A DNA stretch of 9,405 nucleotides, taken from Candidatus Nanopelagicales bacterium. Its GTDB lineage: Bacteria > Actinomycetota > Actinomycetes > S36-B12. The position numbers were made by a program, and so were the translations under genes. Every line of letters starts with the position of its first letter. The stretch's first letter is position 1. Location: the NCBI GenBank assembly GCA_018399515.1, contig JAGYOB010000359.1, positions 1-9,405 of the forward strand. The letters run 5' to 3'. Below the pieces are notes generated by a model. It saw only the letters and a program-made list of their open reading frames with translations, made no database searches and was not told where the DNA came from. This document shows, one piece after another, positions 4,641 to 9,405 of this stretch.

Positions 4641-6374
4641 ATGGGTGAGCATGTCGCGGCTGAGACGGGCGCGCCGGGCATCGTCGATGCACCCGGCGTG
4701 CGGTCGTGGCTATCTGCCGCCCTCGGTGCGCTGGGCACCGCTCGATCGGCGATCGATTCGCTCAATGTGTTTCCGATCGCCGATGGGGATACCGGGACGA
4801 ATATGTTCTTGACACTGGAGTCGTGCTGGGAGGTCGCCCAGCAGGTGGGCCCGGAACCTGATCGAGCAGGTGACCTGTCGCAGATCACCGAGGCTGTTCG
4901 CACCGCCGCCATCATGGGTGCCCGGGGCAACTCAGGGATCATCACCGCCGAAGCTCTGCGCGGAATCTGTGATGTTCTGGTGGAATCGCCCGGCATCACG
5001 ACGATCGCGGATCTAGCCCGGGCGTTGCGAGCAGCCAGTGACCGGGCCAGAAGTGCCGTCGCTCATCCGGTCGAGGGCACGATCCTCACGGTCGCCACCG
5101 CAGCGGCGCAGGCGGCTGAGGGGCTGCGCGACGAGCAGACCGGTGACGATCCGGTATCGGTCCGCCGGCAGTTGCTGCGCGTGTCTGAAGCGATGCACCA
5201 GGCTCTGGCGGCCACGACGGAGCAACTCGCTGTGCTGGCTCGTGCCGGGGTGGTCGATGCGGGCGCGCAGGGTCTGGTGCTGATCTACGACGCGTTGCTC
5301 GACGAGATGAGCGGGGTGCGGCGCCGCTTCGCACCGGTCGAGGGGCGCTCATTTCACCGTGTCCCTGCAGATGTCCCTGCAGATGTCCCTGCAGACTTCC
5401 CAGCCGGCGTGCCTGCAGACCCATCACCGACCGATTCCGCCAAGACCGGGGATTTCGAGGTGATGTTCTGGTGTGAGGCGCAGCAATCGACGATCGATCG
5501 GCTGCGCCTGGCCCTGGATGCTCGAGGGGATTCACTGGTGGTCAGCGGCGGCCCCGAATTGTGGAGCGTCCATGTGCACGTCGATGATCCCGGCGAGACG
5601 ATCGAGGCGGTGCACGACCTGGTGCGCGCGCGCACACTGCGCGTCACGTATCTGCCCGGCCAGGCACGAGCTAGGGATGATCAACGGTCCGTCGATGTCG
5701 CTCAACGTCGCCCCGGCCGAGGTGTCGTGGCTCAGGTTCATGGCCCCGGTGTTCGGTCCATCGTCGAGGAGTTCGCGGCCACCGTGGTCGCCGGCCGACC
5801 GGATCGCCGCCCGTCCACAGCCGAGATCCTGGCTGCCATCACCGCCGACGGTCATGAAGAGGTCGTTGTGCTGCCCAGTGATGCAGACACCATCCCGGTC
5901 GCCGAAGTCGCCGCCGATCAAGCTCGCGAACGCGGCATACGGGTGACGGTCATCCCCACGCGCAGCATCGTGCAGACGCTCGCAGCACTGGCGGTGCACG
6001 ATCCCCAGGTGCGTTTCGATGAGACGGTTGTGATGATGGCTGATGCGGCCCGAGCCACCCGATACGGGGCGATCACGATCGCCACGAAAGAGGCATTGAC
6101 CAGCGCCGGTCGGTGCCAGGTGGGAGATGTTCTCGGGCTGGTGGAAGGCGACATCGTCGAGATCGGGACCGATCCCGGTGACGTCGCTGTAGAAGTCCTG
6201 AATCGCCTGCTGTCCTCCGGAGGTGAGCTGGTGACCGCGGTCGTGGGCTTCGACGCTGATCCGGCTGTCGTCGACCACGTGCGCGGTTTCCTTGCTCGCG
6301 AGCACCCGGCGGTCGACGTCGAGGTGATCGAGGGCGAACAGCCACTGTGGCCGTTGATCGTGGGCGTGGAATAG
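4641..6374 (+). CDS. DAK2-domain protein, FakA/YloV-like kinase
   Basis: This 577-aa cytoplasmic protein has an N-terminal DhaL (DAK2) ATP-binding domain of the type in dihydroxyacetone kinases and fatty acid kinase FakA. LNVFPIADGDTGTNMFLTL (41-59) supplies the Mg-ATP aspartates Asp48 and Asp50. ARGNSGIITAEALRG (94-108), EGTILTVA and DAGAQGLVL (206-214) complete the domain. A Pro/Ala linker with five VPAD-like repeats (241-260) leads to a middle domain with FWCEA (Cys278) and VHVHVDDPG (His311, His313), resembling the FakA middle domain, where an equivalent Cys and His pair is thought to bind zinc. The C-terminal half resembles the rest of the FakA/YloV family. In Firmicutes, FakA phosphorylates fatty acids held by a FakB (DegV-family) partner; no fakB is present here, so the substrate is an inference. 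The start ATG follows GGGAGGA. The stop lies 7 bp before recG. Confidence 0.88.
   Translation: MGEHVAAETGAPGIVDAPGVRSWLSAALGALGTARSAIDSLNVFPIADGDTGTNMFLTLESCWEVAQQVGPEPDRAGDLSQITEAVRTAAIMGARGNSGIITAEALRGICDVLVESPGITTIADLARALRAASDRARSAVAHPVEGTILTVATAAAQAAEGLRDEQTGDDPVSVRRQLLRVSEAMHQALAATTEQLAVLARAGVVDAGAQGLVLIYDALLDEMSGVRRRFAPVEGRSFHRVPADVPADVPADFPAGVPADPSPTDSAKTGDFEVMFWCEAQQSTIDRLRLALDARGDSLVVSGGPELWSVHVHVDDPGETIEAVHDLVRARTLRVTYLPGQARARDDQRSVDVAQRRPGRGVVAQVHGPGVRSIVEEFAATVVAGRPDRRPSTAEILAAITADGHEEVVVLPSDADTIPVAEVAADQARERGIRVTVIPTRSIVQTLAALAVHDPQVRFDETVVMMADAARATRYGAITIATKEALTSAGRCQVGDVLGLVEGDIVEIGTDPGDVAVEVLNRLLSSGGELVTAVVGFDADPAVVDHVRGFLAREHPAVDVEVIEGEQPLWPLIVGVE
5361..5420 (+). repeat. 12-bp tandem repeat (five units) encoding a VPAD linker
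   Basis: Units of GTCCCTGCAGAT start at 5361, 5373 and 5385 (the third ends in C), followed by two decayed units, TTCCCAGCCGGC (5397) and GTGCCTGCAGAC (5409). They encode VPAD-VPAD-VPAD-FPAG-VPAD between the kinase and middle domains of the FakA-like protein. The unit is four codons, so copy-number changes would keep the frame and alter only linker length. Confidence 0.85.
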
Positions 6375-6381
6375 GCCGTCG

Positions 6382-8691
6382 ATGACCGGCATCGACATCG
6401 ACGCGGCACTCGGCTCCGTCGTGGGCGGGAAGACCGCCGCCGATTTAGAGCAGGCCTTCGGGATACGCACCGTCTACGACCTGCTGTCGCACTATCCGCG
6501 CCGATACGTCGATCCAGCCGGGATGAGCGATCTAGGCACCCTCACGGCGGGTGAGCATGTGACCGTCCTCGCCGAAGTGCTGTCGTCCAAGGCGGTATAC
6601 CCGAAGGATCAGCGGCGGGTGCCCGATAAGAACCAGTTGACCAGGCGGCGCACCAAGGGCAGGGCCGAGATCGTCATCGGCGACGGGTCGGGCCGGTTGA
6701 GTCTGGTCTTCTTCAATCAGCCATGGCGGGCTGATGATTGCCAACCCGGTCACCGCGGGCTCTTTGAAGGCACCGTTTCCCGCTTCGGAGGCAGGTCCCA
6801 ACTGACGCATCCGCGGTTCATCATGCTGCCGGATGATCCTGCTTCGCCGGACTATGCGGAGTCGATGGAACTGTTCACCGATCGGTTGGTGCCGATCTAT
6901 CCCGCTACTGCGAAACTGCCGAGTTGGCGGATCTCTCGAACGATCAAGATGCTCGTCAAGCAGTTGCGCGACAGTGATGACGTCGACCAGCGTTTTGATT
7001 CACTCCCTGATGAGGTACGCGAAAGGGAGGGGCTGATGGGTCTCAGTGCTGCCTGGCAGGCCATTCACCAACCGGTCGATCTCGCCGCGGCCGAGGAAGC
7101 CAAGCGCAGGCTGCGGTTCGATGAGGCCTTCACCCTCCAGGTCCTGCTCGCCCAGCGGCGCGAGCGGTTGCGTGCGGTCACCGCGACCCCTCGCCAACGC
7201 CGAGATAGCGGGCTCCTGCACGCCTTCGATGAGCGTGCGCAGTTTGCGTTGACCGGGGCTCAGGAACGGGTGGGTGAGGAGATCTTCGCTGATCTTGCGA
7301 CAGGTCACCCGATGCACCGACTGCTCCAGGGCGATGTCGGAACGGGTAAGACCCTCGTCGCCCTTCGGGCGATGCTCGCCGTTGTCGATGCAGGCGCCCA
7401 GGCTGTGCTCCTGGCTCCCACCGAGGTGCTCGCTGCGCAGCATTTCGCCACTTTGACCAGCCTCCTCGGCCCGCTCGCTCAAGCCGGGATGCTCGGCGCT
7501 GGCGAGGATGCGACATCCATCAGGTTGGTCACCGGGTCACTGCGATCGCGCGAACGGCGGGATGCGCTCGCAGCGCTCGTTCAGGGCACGGCCGGAATCG
7601 CGGTGGGGACGCACGCACTCCTCGAGGAGTCGGTGGAGTTCGCCGACCTGGGGCTGGTCGTTGTTGATGAGCAGCATCGATTCGGTGTCGAGCAGCGCGC
7701 CGTGCTCGCTCGGCCGCTGCCCGATGGGACACGACCGCATGTGCTCGTGATGACGGCGACACCGATCCCACGCACGGTGGCGATGACGGTGTTCGGTGAT
7801 CTCGATGTCAGTGTTCTCGATGAAGCGCCACCCGGGCGTAAACCGATTGCAACACATGTCGTTGCGCCGAAGGAGAAGCCCGCCTATCTCGCTCGTGTCT
7901 GGACTCGGATCGTCGAGGAGGTGGCAGCGGGCCGCAAGGCCTATGTGGTGTGCCCGCGGATCGGTGACGATGACGATGACGGTGACCGAGGTGACCGAGG
8001 TGACCGAGGTGATGTGAGCCTCGACCAAGACGGAGATTCGGGCCATGACGGCCCTGCGGCCACGACGATGTCCAGCGTGCTCGACGTCGTCGTCGATCTG
8101 CGTGACCGGCTGCTGCCTGACCTGCGGATCGGGATGCTGCACGGGCGGATGTCGTCGGAGGCCAAAGAGCAGGTGATGGGCGACTTCGCAGCCGACCATA
8201 GCGATCCGCGCGCACTCGATGTGCTGGTCGCGACGACTGTCATCGAAGTGGGTGTCGATGTCCCCCAGGCGAGCGTCATGGTCATCATGGATGCCGACAG
8301 GTTCGGTATCTCTCAATTGCATCAGTTGCGCGGACGTGTCGGTCGTGGTGACGCCGCGAGTCTGTGTCTGCTGGTGACATCAGCGGAGCCGGGATCGCCG
8401 GGCCGTGAGCGCTTGGATGCGGTGGCCGCAACGACTGATGGGTTCGAGCTGGCGCGGGTGGATCTACAGGCGCGTCGCGAAGGCGATGTGCTCGGCAGTA
8501 TGCAGTCGGGCCGACGATCCTCGCTTCAGCTCCTGCAGGTGCTGCGTGACGAGGACATCGTCGCCTCGGCGCGCGACATCGCGACCGAGATCGTGGCGTC
8601 GGATGGTGATCTGCGGGGCCACCGTCCTTTGCGTGCGGCGGTTGCGCGAGTGCTCGACCAGGAGCGGACCGACTACCTGGAGAAGGGGTAA
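6382..8691 (+). CDS. recG: RecG: ATP-dependent branched-DNA helicase
   Basis: This 769-aa superfamily 2 translocase remodels stalled replication forks and branch-migrates recombination intermediates. The N-terminal wedge/OB domain includes VFFNQPW (109-115). Helicase motifs follow in order: LLQGDVGTGKT (Walker A, Lys323), LAPTEVLA (Ia), VVVDEQHRFGVEQR (Walker B DEQH, 429-432), MTATPIPRT (III, 457-465), LHGRM (IV, 586-590), LVATTVIEVGVDVP (V, 615-628) and QLHQLRGRVGRG (VI, 645-656). The C-terminal VDLQARREGDVLGSMQSG is the family region after motif VI. An acidic, repetitive insert (about 528-560) lies between the two helicase lobes' conserved blocks, in a loop that varies among actinobacterial RecG proteins. 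All catalytic motifs are intact, so the protein should be functional. The ATG at 6382 is 7 bp after the upstream stop with a weak ribosome-binding site, suggesting co-transcription. Confidence 0.96.
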   Translation: MTGIDIDAALGSVVGGKTAADLEQAFGIRTVYDLLSHYPRRYVDPAGMSDLGTLTAGEHVTVLAEVLSSKAVYPKDQRRVPDKNQLTRRRTKGRAEIVIGDGSGRLSLVFFNQPWRADDCQPGHRGLFEGTVSRFGGRSQLTHPRFIMLPDDPASPDYAESMELFTDRLVPIYPATAKLPSWRISRTIKMLVKQLRDSDDVDQRFDSLPDEVREREGLMGLSAAWQAIHQPVDLAAAEEAKRRLRFDEAFTLQVLLAQRRERLRAVTATPRQRRDSGLLHAFDERAQFALTGAQERVGEEIFADLATGHPMHRLLQGDVGTGKTLVALRAMLAVVDAGAQAVLLAPTEVLAAQHFATLTSLLGPLAQAGMLGAGEDATSIRLVTGSLRSRERRDALAALVQGTAGIAVGTHALLEESVEFADLGLVVVDEQHRFGVEQRAVLARPLPDGTRPHVLVMTATPIPRTVAMTVFGDLDVSVLDEAPPGRKPIATHVVAPKEKPAYLARVWTRIVEEVAAGRKAYVVCPRIGDDDDDGDRGDRGDRGDVSLDQDGDSGHDGPAATTMSSVLDVVVDLRDRLLPDLRIGMLHGRMSSEAKEQVMGDFAADHSDPRALDVLVATTVIEVGVDVPQASVMVIMDADRFGISQLHQLRGRVGRGDAASLCLLVTSAEPGSPGRERLDAVAATTDGFELARVDLQARREGDVLGSMQSGRRSSLQLLQVLRDEDIVASARDIATEIVASDGDLRGHRPLRAAVARVLDQERTDYLEKG
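7963..8016 (+). repeat. Tandem GAY and 9-bp GGTGACCGA repeats inside recG
   Basis: A GAC/GAT run (7966-7980) encodes five Asp residues. It is followed by three perfect GGTGACCGA units (7981-7989, 7990-7998, 7999-8007) and a decayed GGTGATGTG. They encode GDRGDRGDRGDV in the variable loop before helicase motif IV. The units are whole codons, so slippage would change loop length without breaking the frame. Confidence 0.85.
8683..8688 (+). promoter_or_regulatory. Ribosome-binding site of rsmD (AAGGGG)
   Basis: AAGGGG overlaps the final codons of recG and lies seven bases before the rsmD ATG at 8696. It supports that start over the open frame extending back into recG. Confidence 0.6.
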
Positions 8692-8695
8692 TCGG

Positions 8696-9331
8696 ATGCG
8701 GATCGTGGCGGGACTCGCCCGAGGCAGACGTTTGCAGGCACCGCGGGGGACCACGACCCGTCCCACGTCGGATCGGGTACGCGAGGCGGTGTTCTCCACC
8801 GTGCTGTCTCAGGTCGGTTCACTCGATGGGGCGCGCGTCCTCGATGTGTTCGCCGGGTCCGCAGCGATGGGTTTGGAGGCGTTGAGCCGCGGGGCCGCCT
8901 CCGTCGTGTTCGTGGAATCCGACAGAGGTGTTGTGGGCACCCTGCGCGAGAACATCGAGCGTGTCGGATTGCCCGGCGCGGAACTCGTGATCGCTGACGC
9001 GGCGGCCTTCGCCAGGGACGAGCCCGGTCGGGGACGCATCGATGACTCCCGTTATCCGTTCGACCTCGTACTGTGCGATCCGCCCTATGCGTTTCCCGCA
9101 CAGCGTGTGGGCGATCTGATCGAAAACCTCATGCGACGGGGATGGCTCGCCGTCGACTGCCTGGTGGTCGTCGAACGTGATGCCCGCGATGCCGATGCAC
9201 CCTGGCCCGAGGCGGAGGTGATGGCTGATCCGCCCCGTGGCGGTCTGGCTCTGCAGATCGCGGCACGTGATCGGCGAACGTATGGGGACACCGCGCTTTG
9301 GTACGGTCGCCTCGTCGAACGGGCGACCTGA
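8696..9331 (+). CDS. rsmD: RsmD: 16S rRNA (guanine-N2)-methyltransferase
   Basis: This 211-aa class I SAM-dependent methyltransferase corresponds to RsmD, which modifies guanine 966 (E. coli numbering) of 16S rRNA in the 30S subunit. The N-terminus MRIVAGLARGRRLQAPRG and TRPTSDRVREAVFS (21-34) are typical. The SAM-binding loop reads LDVFAGSAAMGLEALSRGA (49-67), in which Ala56 replaces the usual Gly of FAGSGALG. Glu75 ends strand 2. The catalytic motif is LVLCDPPYAF (125-133), containing DPPY at 128-131. The C-terminal RRTYGDTALWYGR is also characteristic. The length is normal. The ATG at 8696, 4 bp after the recG stop, has AAGGGG upstream. rsmD-coaD adjacency is widespread in bacteria and supports the assignment. 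Confidence 0.93.
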   Translation: MRIVAGLARGRRLQAPRGTTTRPTSDRVREAVFSTVLSQVGSLDGARVLDVFAGSAAMGLEALSRGAASVVFVESDRGVVGTLRENIERVGLPGAELVIADAAAFARDEPGRGRIDDSRYPFDLVLCDPPYAFPAQRVGDLIENLMRRGWLAVDCLVVVERDARDADAPWPEAEVMADPPRGGLALQIAARDRRTYGDTALWYGRLVERAT

Positions 9332-9350
9332 CCGCCCGTCACGTGCGGTG

Positions 9351-9360
9351 GGAGGCGAGG
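9351..9360 (+). promoter_or_regulatory. Ribosome-binding site of coaD (GGAGGCGAGG)
   Basis: GGAGG (9351-9355) and GAGG (9357-9360) lie 10 and 5 bases before the ATG at 9366. Either can serve as the Shine-Dalgarno site, in the 34-bp gap after rsmD. Confidence 0.6.
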
Positions 9361-9365
9361 CGGCG

Positions 9366-9405
9366 ATGCGAACGGCGGTGTGTCCGGGATCCTTCGATCC
9401 GGTGA
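9366..9405 (+). CDS. coaD: CoaD: phosphopantetheine adenylyltransferase, N-terminal fragment cut by window end
   Basis: Only 13 codons are visible, reading MRTAVCPGSFDPV. This matches the start of CoaD, whose first strand carries the nucleotide-binding motif PGSFDP(V/I)TxGH. CoaD transfers AMP from ATP to 4'-phosphopantetheine to make dephospho-CoA, the penultimate step of coenzyme A synthesis. The position directly after rsmD is its usual neighbourhood. The rest of the gene, including the TxGH part of the motif, lies beyond the window, so integrity cannot be judged. Confidence 0.88.
   Translation, partial: MRTAVCPGSFDPV

Noticed and set aside
5532..6470. 312-codon open frame on the minus strand opposite the FakA-like gene and the start of recG
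   Set aside because: It is antisense to conserved coding sequence, spans a gene junction and shows no domain or good start site.
7978..8007. CRISPR-like or regulatory repeat array
   Set aside because: The repeats are contiguous 9-bp units in frame within recG, without spacers; simple coding slippage explains them.
9321..9337. Hairpin GGGCG/CGCCC across the rsmD stop codon as a terminator
   Set aside because: The stem is only 5 bp with no T-run, and coaD follows closely with its own ribosome-binding site, so read-through is expected.

Overview
This is a high-G+C chromosomal window with densely packed housekeeping genes. It almost certainly comes from an actinobacterium. The main reasons are the PriA-type HisA, the Trp-operon-associated membrane protein directly after trpE, actinobacterial-style RecG and RsmD sequences, frequent GTG starts and 4-bp stop/start overlaps. 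The gene order (priA-hisF-hisI-trpE-membrane protein) is reminiscent of Micrococcales, but I cannot name a genus from sequence alone.

Left block (53-4212, + strand): five genes run head to tail, priA (hisA), hisF, hisI, trpE and a small four-helix membrane protein. Every junction is a 4-bp overlap (GTGA, GTGA, GTGA, ATGA), so the block reads as one translationally coupled unit. It joins late histidine biosynthesis to the first committed step of tryptophan biosynthesis. PriA fits this mixture because its family acts in both pathways: it isomerises ProFAR for histidine and PRA for tryptophan. The remaining trp genes (trpC, trpB, trpA) are not here; the unit stops at a convergent ribosomal protein gene.

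Middle (4213-4640): rpmB, encoding ribosomal protein L28 in its four-cysteine zinc form, lies on the minus strand. It converges on the his/trp unit across 9 bp and diverges from the next operon. The 230-bp divergent spacer (4411-4640) contains a strong rpmB ribosome-binding site, weak promoter-like hexamers, a perfect 14-bp palindrome, a small hairpin and three copies of GCGACCGG spaced 24-25 bp apart.

Right block (4641-9405, + strand): a DAK2/FakA-like kinase gene, recG, rsmD and the first 13 codons of coaD, which the window edge cuts. All are co-directional with short gaps (7, 4 and 34 bp). Similar groupings of rpmB, the DAK2 protein, recG, rsmD and coaD are familiar from other Gram-positive genomes.

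I do not see a mobile element, CRISPR array, tRNA, rRNA or defence system. The less ordinary points are the unbroken his-trp coupling, the loss of trp-operon continuity at rpmB, the repeated leader of the DAK2 operon, three in-frame tandem repeats inside coding linkers, and an altered SAM-binding loop in RsmD.
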